From positions 19,031,534 to 19,095,533 of the forward strand of contig CM037874.1 in assembly GCA_021292105.1 (NCBI GenBank): 64,000 nucleotides of DNA. The letters are read 5' to 3'. Below are positions 1-12,100 of the stretch, one piece after another; position 1 is the stretch's first letter, and every line of letters starts with the position of its first letter. The stretch comes from Anadara kagoshimensis (taxonomy: Eukaryota; Mollusca; Bivalvia; Arcoida; Arcidae). A program made the translations under genes and the position numbers. The notes beneath the pieces were generated by a model. That model did not search any database and was not told the DNA's origin. It saw only the letters and a program-made list of their open reading frames with translations.

Positions 1-156
1 TTTTTTAAATTTCACTTAGTTCTGAGTAACCAGGTAACAGTGTCTTTCAAATGATCATCGTTTTAATAAAAAAGAAACAATAATAAAAATTTAAAAATAT
101 TTTGAAACAAGTGCGTCAATCATCGTTAAATGTTGCTGGTTCAACCTCAAAGTTTA

Positions 157-204
157 GAATGAATGAATGAATGAATGAATGAATGAATGAATGAATGAAT
201 GAAT

Positions 205-251
<47 letters not shown>

Positions 252-252
252 T
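157..252. repeat. (GAAT)n then (TTTA)n microsatellite
   Basis: Uninterrupted GAAT tetranucleotides run directly into TTTA tetranucleotides. Because GAAT/ATTC and TTTA/TAAA differ, the block is two adjoining simple repeats and not a palindrome. No coding sequence is seen around it. Confidence 0.95.
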
Positions 253-696
253 CTCAATCACATGAAATTATAGAAGTATTAATTTAATAAAAAAAAACTA
301 GTGTGAGTACTGGTAATTCATAGATAAATATAGGTAATTAATCTGTTAATGAGGTTAACACCATGCAGGTACATTTTTCACGTAGAATATACTACCGTCC
401 GGTTCAATTGGTTGGAATTTGCTTCTGTTATCAACCAGTTACCTTATATGTTGATAAGGTATGCAGATTATCATTATAAAAAGCATTTTCTCTCTCTCAT
501 CACCATCACTTGTGTAATCTTATTTTCTAATTTTGTTTAACGTAAGTTACATTTTACAATTAGTCACTCACAGACTAAAAGCACATTCAACAAATAAAGT
601 GAATTAAAGCTCTCAGATACCGTACTTTAATTAATGACTTATTAGTTTAAGATTAAAAAACCCAGAATATTACATTTTCATATTGAAAAATTTAAA

Positions 697-703
697 TGAT
701 TAA

Positions 704-734
<31 letters not shown>

Positions 735-791
735 ATACATTAAAAAAATTGAAATGGATTTAAGATAGTCTCTCCTTTCTATTTGTAACAG

Positions 792-832
<41 letters not shown>

Positions 833-862
833 TATTATTATTATTATTATTATTATTTTTAT
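697..862. repeat. (AAAT)n, then (AAT)n/(ATT)n palindromic microsatellites
   Basis: A short AAAT array at about 701-737 is followed at 793-860 by AAT repeats that switch to ATT repeats. The two halves of the second array are reverse complements and could fold into a hairpin. The flanks look like ordinary AT-rich non-coding DNA. Confidence 0.9.
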
Positions 863-1012
863 TTTAAATAAGATATTTAACAAATGGAGTAAAATGACAT
901 ATATGCATATATTTTTTAATTATTATCTTAAACATGAAAGTTTTAGAGCTGGTCACGTGATCACATATCCTTATAGCTAACTTATATCTAAATTATAAAC
1001 CTCTGAATCATC

Positions 1013-1104
1013 TCCTCCGTGGCCTAATGGATAAGGATGAAGGGTCAGATAAGAATGTATAGTCTGGGAACTTAAGGGTCGCGAGTTCCAGTCCCGCTGA
1101 GGAC
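1013..1104 (+). repeat. tRNA-like sequence (SINE head or tRNA pseudogene)
   Basis: The stretch carries an A-box-like TGGCCTAATGGATAAGG near 1019-1035 and a B-box-like GGTCGCGAGTTCCAGTCCC near 1077-1095. The ends can pair partly (TCCTC with GAGGA). The distance between the boxes and the loss of a normal anticodon arm argue against a working tRNA. I infer a tRNA-derived SINE head or a decayed tRNA copy. The SINE body is not recognised. Confidence 0.55.
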
Positions 1105-1370
1105 AAATTAGGTAAGAAGGGCAAATTAATATTCATATCAAGACAAGCCTATAGTAAAATGAACTGAAGGGGAAAATGCAAATAACTAAATAGTTATTAA
1201 ATATAATATAATAAAAAATAAAAAATACATAGAATTCAATACATTAATAGCTGAATAAAAATTATTAAAATAAATAAATTTTTTTTAGTGAAATATTGCA
1301 AGAATAATTTTGATCTTTTTAAAATTATCTTTAACTTCATATTTATATAATTTGAAAATTTTACTCTGAA

Positions 1371-1394
1371 TATATATATATATATATATATATT
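1371..1394. repeat. (TA)n microsatellite
   Basis: About twelve TA dinucleotides in non-coding AT-rich sequence. Confidence 0.95.
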
Positions 1395-1431
1395 TAATCG
1401 TACAAAAAAACCAAACTAAATCTGAATTTAA

Positions 1432-1616
1432 CATAAAGATGCATAAAGATGGCGTAAAGATGGCATAAAGAACTTTGGACATTATGCATCTTTATGCATA
1501 TGCATAAAGATGGCATAAAGATTGGATAAAGACGGCATAAAGACTGCATAAAGACATCTTTATGCCACCATTATGCCATCTTTACACCATCTTTATGCAT
1601 GCATAAAGATGCGATT
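1432..1616. repeat. GCATAAAGATG minisatellite with inverted segment
   Basis: An 11-12 base unit close to GCATAAAGATG (variants GGCATAAAGAT, GCATAAAGACG) is repeated about ten times. Part of the array, about 1482-1500 and 1553-1602, runs in the opposite direction as CATCTTTATGC. The whole block can therefore fold on itself. No gene overlaps it. Confidence 0.9.
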
Positions 1617-1732
1617 TCGTGCTGTGTCCCCAATTGAGACCAGTGCGTTAAATGTATTACATACATAAACGTTTCATTTACTATAGTCAGACATGGTGTT
1701 TTTACTTGTTTTGTTTGAATAAAGGTTGAAAT

Positions 1733-1736
1733 AATG

Positions 1737-1781
<45 letters not shown>

Positions 1782-1795
1782 GTAATAATAATAAC
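1733..1795. repeat. (AAT)n microsatellite
   Basis: ATAATAATA repeats with one interruption near the end. From here to about 3100 I see no gene, repeat family or RNA feature beyond AT-rich sequence. Confidence 0.95.
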
Positions 1796-3104
1796 AGTAT
1801 AGATTAATATATGTTTTATTCACTATTCATCAAGCTACGATTCTACGGAAATGCACAATGTTTTATAATTTTTACCAAAAGTCTGTTACTCCATGAAATG
1901 AATTTTCTTTATAGTTTACATCTAGACCCATTGTACTCAGTTGAGTAGTGGCAAACCAAGTTCAAATCATTCAAATCAGTCGTTAGTGGTTGATAATGGC
2001 TACTAAAAGTATGATCAAAATAGTATTACATTTGATCATATCGTTGATTTTTTTAAGCCGTCATTATTTTTTGGTCAAATTGTTTGAAGTGATGATATAA
2101 ACAACTTGTAGAAACATTTTATAAAAATGTTCGCTAAATCTTCATGAAGTTTTTTTCCTTTGGAAGATACATATGTTATTATGTATATTATAATATAAAT
2201 ATATTTATGCTTAACATTCGCTTTAACAAATCCCTATAGAACAATACCGTGAGCATATAAAATGAAAGCTTGCTAACTTCTTCAAAAATGTCATTTTTCA
2301 AAATATATTAATTGGCAGTTTATAGTCTCAATTTGAAAATTCTCCGTTTCAATTTTTTTTAATTTATTCTATTTCCAAAAATATAATTTTATTGCTAAAC
2401 TCTGCTTCAAAAACAATTTTTTGAGCAAATATTAATTTCTCAAAAGATCAAAACTCGATCGATCGAAATCAGACATGGTATGTGAGATAGAAACGAAATT
2501 TATATGCCAAAAACATGTTTTGTTTAATCTTTATTGGGTTTTTCCATTCCCTATCAAAAATTGTAAAAAAAATCAAAGATTTGTATATAAAACAATAAGA
2601 AAAAAATTGTTCTAAAACCAAAGTTTCTAAGTCTAATGTCTGCATTTTTAAACATTTAGTAAAATCACCCATCCATTGTTTCGATATCACAAAATTGTGA
2701 TATTTGACATTTCGGAATTACCTTGTATATTAATTACATTATTATGACAAACAAAAATACAATTACAAATATATACGCAGATGACTTTTTGCATGTTTGG
2801 TTTATATTTAGTCAATTTACCATACGCTTTGTCTTAACTTTTTTGTTATCTTCTACTAATTATAATGTTTTTTTGTGTATATTCTTTTGTTCTTATAGGC
2901 AATAAACCATTTGCAATGCAATACGTTTTTGTTATGTGTGTCAAGGAGGACATTAGTTTATAAAGTGCACATATATTCCCCTACCGAGTTAAGTCTGAGA
3001 CGTATTGTAAAGTTTTCTTAAGCTCTAACTGATGGATCAATAGAATCCGGATCCTACATCGTTGACAGTGAAAAATTTAATTTCCTGAAAATATTAATCG
3101 TTTG

Positions 3105-3540
3105 AGAATCCATTAAAATCTATTCCGAGTTTCCATGTAGGATAGAAAATTCTGACCCAAGGGGTTTAACATATCTTTCAGATATTCGGAAATCCAGAGG
3201 TATGCAATAAACATAGCAGTGATAAAGCTTTGTGTTGAAATATGATGGTTGCGAAGGTCCAGACATGTAATGGTCTACTTATTAATATGAGGTACTCAAA
3301 TAACAGTTACCATATGCTAGTTTCCAATCACATTTGTATACCGCAGGTTCTAAATGGAATATTTTACAGTGTAGTATAAATATGAAATATTTTTATATCC
3401 CCCACAAAGAACTAGAAGGTTTACTGAGATCATCGAGACCGCTTTATCCGTTTGTTGGTTTGTCCGTACATCCATTCATTCGCCCGTAGACACACTTCCG
3501 TTCGGACCATTATTCAGTTACGCATGATCTCATTTTCCTA
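3105..3540. repeat. Fragments of two dispersed repeats
   Basis: At about 3105-3200 there is a diverged half-copy of the hairpin repeat seen whole at 6148-6285 (CCATGTAGGATAG followed by GGGGTTTAAC). At about 3395-3540 there is a piece rich in GTCCGT and CCATTCATTCG, resembling the start of the repeat at 27377. No reading frame is convincing. Confidence 0.5.
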
Positions 3541-4002
3541 AAATTTTTGAGCACCCTTCAAACCTCTTTACTTGCAATTTAAAGTTTTATAATATGTATT
3601 TTGCGAAATTTCTTCTATTTTTATACCTTTTACACTAAGAATTCTGTCTCATTCTGTACCATTTATATTTGCATTTTGTATAACCAGTCCATGATTTATC
3701 CGCCGTCCTAGCCATTCTCCTTGTCACAATCTGACCAGCGTGTCTGCAGTTTCATCAATTGATCGCGTTTTAAACTATTACACATATTGACATATTACAG
3801 TGAGAACTATTTGGAATGTTAAACAAACAGATGTTAAGTAAAGCTGAACACATAGTTTTGATTAAATAACTAAGGAACTCTTTGTATGACTGGCACATCA
3901 TTAAACTTTGTGGAAGTCAGTATTAAGGCATGCAAGCAAGTGGTTCAAAACAGTTTCACTAATAATTATTGCCAAAACAGCAAAGCAAATTAGTTTCCGA
4001 TT

Positions 4003-4900
4003 AAAAGCAAAACATACTAACCCATGTCCGAATCACAATCCAGAAGCAAAGTAAAAACTGACAAGTTAGGGTAGACACGTGAACTTCCATAAGAAAGTGA
4101 GGCCGGATGCTCCGGAAGGGTAAGCACCTCCTGTTCACCTAGCTACACCCGCCACGTCTGTAATAAAAATTGTGTGAAGGGAAGATGGAACTACGGGGCG
4201 TCAAATATATCCAGGGCAATCCTGGACACAGAGACATCAAACTTATCAACAATACTGTGATGACGACCATAAAACGTTCTGAGGGCCTTGATAAGCCTAG
4301 GCTTGCAATATATCTAAGTCAATAATTTTGTTCCAAGCCTGCTTCGTTGTACAAAGTCCCCGCAGTGGGAACAAGCTTTACTATAGCGTATTATTGGAAA
4401 ACAAATACACTATAAGCAGAAGAAGCAGGTATATTGTTGCATAGAAAACGAAAGTTTAGACTTAAGTCTTAATATGAAGCAGAACTTTAGGAATCAGTCG
4501 TATCTTTTATATCAAACTCATTAAGATAGACGACATTCACATACTCTCCAAATTTAGGATTGCTAAAAGACAGAACGTCATCTATATATCTATATGTGGA
4601 GTTGAACAATTTGGAGACAGTCTTCTCTACAGATTTAACTTGGTTCTTCATAAGTCTCGAGTACACCGTATTTGACAAGCAAACAACAGATAGTAATCAA
4701 AATTACCTGAGACTAATTGTAAATCCACTTTTCTCCTATCGTGCCGTTTACCCGTAGACATCAAAGTAATCTTCAAATATGATGAACTTTTGATGACCAG
4801 TAAACTGACGAGACCATACTGTCCATCTGAAGGAATAATCTTCAAACAAAGGACTGTCTTGCAACCAACATTCAAAAGTTCAAGTATCAGAAACCAGTAG
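4003..4900 (-). mobile_element. Penelope-like retroelement fossil, RT plus 3' tail
   Basis: On the minus strand the frame near 4490-4680 shows the Penelope-like reverse transcriptase motif YRYIDDVLS followed by NPKFGEYV. Nearer the 3' end (about 4318-4210) it gives KPRLIKALK-type and FYGRHHSIVDKFDVSVS-type sequence, the usual C-terminal end of these RTs. A stop and a roughly 200-base 3' UTR follow, ending at the family's conserved terminus ACAAACATACTAA (plus-strand view). The copy is 5'-truncated and old, with several breaks. Identification rests on remembered family motifs. Confidence 0.8.
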
Positions 4901-5734
4901 ATACATCTACCAGGGCGTTTTTGTCATTTCATTAAAACATCAGTTAGGAACTAGCGTACTTATATTTAGTTTGTTGATTGTCATAATTATTATTATCTAG
5001 AAAACAGTTGCTAGTGTATTGAATGTGCGTAAGCGCTCTAGATTTCTTAGCTTAAAGGAATAACATACAAAAGGAAATACACGTTTAACGTTACAGAGCC
5101 TGTATTAATTGCATATTTATTCATTTTTATCTATCAGCTATGATACTGGTAATGAACCGTGCTGTAATAATTTTCACCAGTTCTACATTGTTTGTATTTG
5201 AGCTAATGAATCATTAAAATGAAGTGGCATATATTTTCGTTGAGGTTTGCAAATAAATGTTGATTCTTTCTAGAATTATTATTCTTTTCTGCTTATCCCT
5301 TAAATCATTATTTAATTAGTATATAATTTATACTGTTTCTATGGACATATAACGAGAACTAGATAACCTCTAGCTTTATAAGGGAACGATGCTATCATGA
5401 TTTATCATAATCGTTACACCTTGATGTTGTAACTGCAGTACCAAACCATTTTGGGAGTAATTCTGTGTCTTTTATTTAATTGCCGTTTGAGATCAGCGAG
5501 GATACAATGAGTTTTTAAAGCAGATAAATAGTTTATTTTTTGTTATTAACCACGGATATTGCAAGCATAGCATTATAAAGTCCTCCATTTTTAAAGACCG
5601 TCATCAAAATATTATTGATTAACATCATGTCTCTGTAAACTTCTCTCCCAAAACAAGTCATGTAATGTAGAAATAATCCATTGAAGATAACCATGGGGAT
5701 ATCTCTATTAATACATCTCTAAATATGAACGATC

Positions 5735-6830
5735 GAAGTATCCAGTGTAGGAAATCCATGTGGAAAATTTTTGTAGTTCATCACGTGGTTTATTGTCTTT
5801 CATCACGTGATTTTCAGTGACGTAACAATCAAAGGACAATTGAATGACGTCATATCGTGGAGACATGACGTCGTCTTGCGGGAAAATGACATCCGAGTCT
5901 CAAAAATTTAGAAATTTTCTTTGCGTTTCAAATGTTTATTCTGAGAGATTAGAATAAATGATTTTGTTTTCTAGTTTATACACTTTGTATAAACCATATT
6001 CAGGTACATTCTGTCCGATGGTAATATTTATTTTTATGTAAAACTTTAAATAACAAAGTTAGATTTTTAAAGATGGCGTTAATGTCGATGTAACTTCTTT
6101 TTGAAGGCAAACCTTGTCATCAAAATGGGAGAAAAAGAATCAATTATGAGTTTATCCATGTAGGATAGGGAAATCAGACCCTCGGGATTGAACATTTCTG
6201 TCAGAGACTCGGCAAGCCTCGTCTCTGACTAAAATATTCAACCCCTCGGATGAGATTTCCTTATCCTACATGGATACTCATAATAGATTCTATTATTCTC
6301 TATCAGTCGAGCGTGCAAATTAGCGATGAAACTACCTTTAGTTGCTCAAAATCAAAAGACAATCTCGTGACGTCGTCATGTAGTGAACATGACGTCATTT
6401 TGCGGGAAAAGAACACAAAAGTCTTCAAATTTTAGAAATCTTGAGTGCGTTTCAAATACTTATTCTGTGAGTTGAGAATAAATAACTTTGTTTTGTAGTT
6501 TTTACTTATGTATCAACCAAAATCAGGTACGTTCTTTCTGATGCTGATGTTAATTTTAAATTACAATATTTTATAACAAAGTTGATTATTTTCATCATGG
6601 CGTCGATGTCTATGTAAATCAAATTTGAAGCCAAATATTGGCATTAAAATGGGAGAAAAACAATTCATTATGAGTTTATTCATGTAGGATAGAAAAATCT
6701 CACTCTCGGGGTTGAACATTTAATTTCTTGTCAAAAACTCGGTAAGCCTCGTCTGTGACTGAGCGGTTCAACCCCTCTGGTGAGATTTCTCTACATGGGT
6801 AAACTCATTAGGAATTCTTATAATCTTGGA
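5735..6830. repeat. Two tandem copies of a hairpin-ended repeat with TGACGTCA sites
   Basis: Two adjacent copies (about 5735-6290 and 6291-6830) share their order of landmarks with a third at 35800-36360. These are one or two TGACGTCA-like octamers about 21 bases apart, TTGCGGGAAAA, GTTTTGTAGTTTATAC, ATGGCGTCGATGTC, and a final inverted repeat. The hairpin arms (6148-6285 and about 6665-6812) start CCATGTAGGATAG and pair with CTATCCTACATGG. No coding frame is evident, so this looks like a non-autonomous element. Confidence 0.75.
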
Positions 6831-7249
6831 TAAACCTAATGTCACATAGTTCCATGTTCCTTTTATTCTTAGTATTAATTACACACGTGACGTTTGTAGC
6901 TAGCTAAACAGCAGGTTCTACTCTTCCGGAGAAAATTCACTTCCCTGCTGGAAGTTTAACTTTATATGTCAGTTTCAAAGTTTTTGTGATATAGATATGG
7001 ATTGGTATGCGTGTTTTTTATATATCATAAGTGTTATCCTGTACAAAACATGGTACAAAACATGTTAAGAATAGATTAGCCGTATTAATATAACAACATA
7101 TTACGCAGGGAAGTTTTCAACAATTTAAGTAAAAGCCACAGACATACTTAAAGCATTAGACGTTATAAGTCGTGTCATAAAACATTGGTATGCGTAGATT
7201 GTTTTTTATGAAATACTGCGCATACAAAAAATTTTATGTTATTATTTTC

Positions 7250-7725
7250 TTTCTTTATTTTGTTTCCGTTGATACTTGAACCATTGTCTCAAATATGTTT
7301 GTTTTATCTTTTTGATCGCTTAATAGATTCTTTAATATTTCACGTAGACCTTTTTCCCACTGCGGGAGTTTTGTACAACGAAGCAGGCTGTTTTCAAATA
7401 AATTTTTGACTTGCAAGCCTAGGCTTATAAAGACCCTCAAAACGTTTTATGGTAGTTATCACAGTATTGTGTTTAAGTTTGATGTTTTTTGTATCCAGGA
7501 TTGCCCTTGATATATTTGACGTTGCGCAGTTCCATGTTCCTTTAACACAATTTTAATTACACACGTGGCGAGTATAGCTAGCTAAACAGAAGGCGATTTC
7601 CCTTCCGGAGCACCCGACCTCACATCCCAGTTGCAAGTTCAGTGTCTGACCTGACTTGTCAGTTCCGAAGTTTTTACTTTGCTTCTGGATTGTACCTAGG
7701 ACTTAGATTAGTATGTTTGTTTTTG
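7250..7725 (+). mobile_element. Penelope-like element 3' end fossil
   Basis: On the plus strand, 7360-7460 reads as the RT C-terminal region (SHCGSFVQRSRL, then CKPRLIKTLKTFYG). The family 3' UTR follows and ends near 7722 with ATTAGTATGTTTGTTTTTGA. It is 5'-truncated and decayed. From 7726 to 8880 I see no gene, only AT-rich sequence that includes the 3' flank of the giant gene. Confidence 0.75.
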
Positions 7726-8657
7726 ATTACTTACATTTATTCTTACAAGGTTCTATAGTCTCATTAATTCACTTATATGATACAAATAGTACCTAAACTT
7801 TGGGAAACGCATGTTGTTTAATTTTGCATTTATTAAAAGCAGTATCAATAGGCACTATAGTAAAATAAAATACACAGTGGTGTTAAGTGTAAGCAATTTA
7901 TTTACGTATCAATAGAACGAAACATACTGGCACAATTAAGCCGAATCAAATAAAAACAATAATAATTTTCATAAATAAGAAATGAGAGAATATTTAGATT
8001 ATTGAGAAAATATAAAACATAATACAAAGCAAATAACTAATCTGACGGAAAAGATGTTTTTTGACGATCACGATCATATGTCCAATATAAAACAATATAA
8101 CAATTAAAACCTATTATCCATTTCCATTTATACCATTATTTAGTTTCATAGTATACAACACAAGTCAAAATTGATTGCGACTGTCGCTGTCCTTTTTTCT
8201 TATCCCTGTTGGTTAACAATGTGAGTTTATAAATATGTATGGAGACGCTTTCGATTTTGTATTGAAAGGACTAACACGCGATGTTAAATCCAAATACGAG
8301 ATATTAAAATTAATTTTGAAATTCAGCAGTCAATCGCTATAGCCTATATAAGATCTACCATTCTACAATGGTTAAAACGAATCATGCAGGCATTGAGGGC
8401 AAATGATGAAATTTCAAGACCTAAAATAAAAGTTTTCTTATAAACAAAAATTGTTTTAAGGTCACTGTGCAAAACATCCTTTTCTGTTTAGTTTAGCTTT
8501 GAATTATCTTCTTCTTTAAGATGATTTTCTTTTATATTTAGGAACATATGAATTGCTAACTATAATCACATTTGATTTGAAATTTCAACGATAGATAGAT
8601 TACTTTGAAAAAATTTGCTTATCGAACAAAGCAAACATTGTATATGAAATTTTCTCA

Positions 8658-8663
8658 TTTATT
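8658..8663 (-). terminator. Candidate polyadenylation signal of the giant gene
   Basis: AATAAA on the minus strand, about 220 bases past the stop of the last exon (stop at 8881-8883). AATAAA is common by chance in such AT-rich DNA. Confidence 0.35.
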
Positions 8664-8880
8664 TTATAAGCATAATGTATTGCAGTACTTATTAATGTAT
8701 AGCGCGTAGGATAATGATACATAAATCGATAAAAGGAATCAAATAACAATTAAATTTTAAAACATATATAAATATAATTAGAACAGTATATTATTCACAC
8801 AAAGTAAAATGTATTAAAAATCTATATACTGTCTTAAACACACTGGAAATACTTTCAAAAGAAGTTCAATTTCTCAATTA

Positions 8881-9161
8881 TCAGAAACACAAATTAAATT
8901 CTGATTCGTTGTCTGGTGGTTGTATATTTTCCTGTACAGTAATATGCCGTAAGAGTGACGTAATTTCTTTAGTATCAGGATCTATTTCTACTGCATACTG
9001 TTTAGCCGACATACTCTCGTGGCGTACAAGGTCACAATAGCCTTGACCCGATCCCACAGTGAGGATAAAATGGGAAAACAAAGATTCGTCTAAGTGAAAC
9101 ACTTCGTTCCACTGTAAATCAATTTGCGTTTCCGTAACCTTTGTTGTAGTTATCTTATTGC
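8881..9161 (-). CDS. Giant gene, last coding exon
   Basis: Starts after a TTTCCAG acceptor in phase 1 and ends at a TGA. It encodes one more Ig-like unit (LQWNEVFHLDESLFSHFIL, then VGSGQGYCDLV) and a short polar tail ending FNLCF. There is no membrane anchor or GPI-like hydrophobic tail. Confidence 0.8.
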
Positions 9162-12100
9162 CTGGAAATATAAAATATAACATAATACGTAATTATTAAT
9201 AGTATTTTAAAATTTTAATTCCTTTTGAAAAAAAATCGAAATTTGGCCCAAGCACTACTGATGACGAATTGTATTCAGAAAAGACGTATGGTACTGGTAA
9301 GTTAACACTGGTCTTATATGTTATTCATTATTCTAAAACACACTACACAGCACCTTTCATAGAGCCTATTACATGACATAGTTTGCATATCGTCCAAAAT
9401 ATACGTGTCATCGTTTCCTAGCAACACGATACTACCATACTTTTTTCCATACCATATTTGAATAATGGTTTGGTTTGATGTCAAAACGCTGAAAAGGGAA
9501 AAACAGTACTTATGCTACTTAAATCCTTAAAATATCGATAAAAAGATGGGCACTATATATCATAAAAATATGCGCATATACCGGGGCAGACATTTCAAGG
9601 AGAGATGGAACTTATTGATGGTTCAGTCATCTTTTTTGTCTTATAATATTATCAAAGTAATGTCGGGCAAGGATTATGTAGATCATAATGACCGCCGTGT
9701 CAGTGCTTATTTTTCACAAAGTTAATGTTAACAGTTTTTCAGGTATTTTTGTAATCGAGATCTTTACCTTAAAACCAATGTCCTCATTCACATCAAAATG
9801 ATCGTAATGTCAATACCTACAGTACAATATTCTTACGCATATAAAAGTGATAGTTTTCCAGATATATTTACAAATTAAAACGTTGATTCCCCTATTTTGG
9901 TCCTACACAAAAATTTCAATAGGTGTAAGTGTTTTATACATGAAATATCTAAGATATATCTCCTGTATCTTATATTATGAAGAGAATTTTCACTATTTCC
10001 TAACCTATGGGGACCCTAGAAGACATAACGCCTTCGTTTGAGCATATATTGAAAGCCTTTGCCTAGAGATAATAATTGCCAACTAGTTTCTTTGTAGATT
10101 ACGATGGTAGATTTAATGAAAATTTAGCAGGACGGACGACGAACGAACAACGATCGACAAACGACGTTCAGAGGTCGTGGAGTGATCAGGTCAGGTGAGC
10201 TAATGAGATGACATTTAAAATGTGTCATGTTTTTGACACTGTACTCTACAAAATTATTAATATCCTTTATTTCCGATGCCTCTGTAAGGATCTTACTTAG
10301 AGGAAGTATTCATTTTAAAGTCAAGATCATTCCACTTATATTGAAGAGTCATCAGCTATTGATGAAGTGGAATAAATTTCGACCTTTTGATTGCACTAAG
10401 TACAATATAACACGGGGCATTGGTAATTAAGGTCTCAAGAATTCCCTTTGTCAGACTCGATCGGAGTTCGAACTAACTACCTCGATTTGTGAAAAAATAT
10501 TGAAGAGTCTTTAACTCTAATACTTCACTCGTAATTGTTGTTTTAATACTCAAATATACCTGTTACATATGGCGACTTTGTACGTATAACCATTGACGCA
10601 TTGACAGGTTCACTATAAAAAGACCCAAAGTTACTGGCTCTGACTTCTGTGATGTACTCTTGATCATCCACCAGATTTAACTTGGATATTTCTGCTCGTG
10701 TACGCATATTCATATCCAACCAATCAACAACGGTTTTATTTTCTGTACGAATTCTACACTGAAAAGATGTTATTCCTGCCAAATCTGTGAAATCTTCCCA
10801 TAATACTTGCACTGACGAATCATTTGATTGGATGTTAGGTTTGGAACTGCACTCGGTAGATATTGCCTGCAGAGTCACCCTGGCGTTATTTATATCTGGT
10901 GGTTCAAATATTATTGTGACTGGCTGTACATGGACTATAGATGCCAGTTCAACATTATTGATACATTTGATCATAGCATGAACATGCTGTCCATGATGGA
11001 GTGTTAAGGCATCAAAGAGAAAGTGACCATTGGTGGTTACTTCAGTCCAGCTTTGAAGATTAGTTGATGATGCAGATGTGCCTAGATATAACAAAAAAAA
11101 AATTATTGAAATAACATCAAGTTACAAAAGTATTTGATTGTTTTCCTACAAAAACTTTGATTGTTTTTCTACAAAAAGTTTGATTGTTTTCCTACAAAAA
11201 CATTGCAACGTAATGTATTAACAAAAAATAAATATATTCTAACAAAGAAACATGACGACTTTAGAAACTGAATTCTGGGAGCATTAGGATACTTAATACA
11301 AAATACTGTTCAATTCAATTCATGTTACAATTAAACCATAAAATTCTGTTACAAAAATATTGGAATGTAATGGAATAACTCACCCAAAGCACAGAAGCAC
11401 AGCTTAATATCGCTCTCAGGATCTTTTACATGCCAATGTAATTCCATAGTACTAGTCGTGTTTCCGTTTGATGAATTAGATGTACTTCCCAACATGGTTG
11501 AATTATAGAACACGGTTGGTTTGTAATCTGTTATTATGGGGCCAGTGTGATCAATTAAAAGTTTCTGAGAATAGAAAGTCTCCCTCAATTTGGCATTGTT
11601 TTCAACTACTGCTGTTATATACAATGGTGAACCGTGCGTAACATTTATGTCCATGACCATGTGACTAGCAAGCGAAGAAGGCTGTAATGTTCGAACTTGG
11701 AATCCTCCTGGTGTTGTTCCTGCTCCAACGAGAACGTGCGTTATGTCGCTTTCGTCATCAATAGCGTTGACACAAAGAGACACTTTATACGGCGATATTT
11801 GTCTTACCATGATTGCAGAATTCTTTGCAGCTCTCTCTGTTGCCTTTTCCGTGCAGATAGAAAATTCTAAGTGTGATCGAGTTTTGTCGTCCGCTCCGTT
11901 GACGGTTAAGGATACGGGAACGTCTCCATTAAAAGGCGAGATGAAATCAAATATAGTCATTAAAGAACCGTCTGCATTCTCTGACAACGGTAAGGCAACT
12001 GAAAATTGTTCTGCATTAAATGTAGCCATGACATCCATGTCCACGTTTTCAATTCGAAGTTTCAATTTGTAAGCAGTGTTCATTTCTAATGTTAATGTAT

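Noticed and set aside
4560-4757. Plus-strand 65-codon frame
   Set aside because: Antisense to the Penelope-like RT fragment on the minus strand.
7560-7700. tRNA-like promoter in the GTAGCTAGCTAAACAGG block, which would make the dispersed tails SINEs
   Set aside because: The adjoining sequence is the end of a Penelope-like RT reading frame, so the tails are 3' UTRs of that element; the A/B box matches are poor.
10430-10500. SINE-like B box (GTTCGAACTCC on the minus strand)
   Set aside because: No A box at the right distance and no recognisable body, so too little to call.
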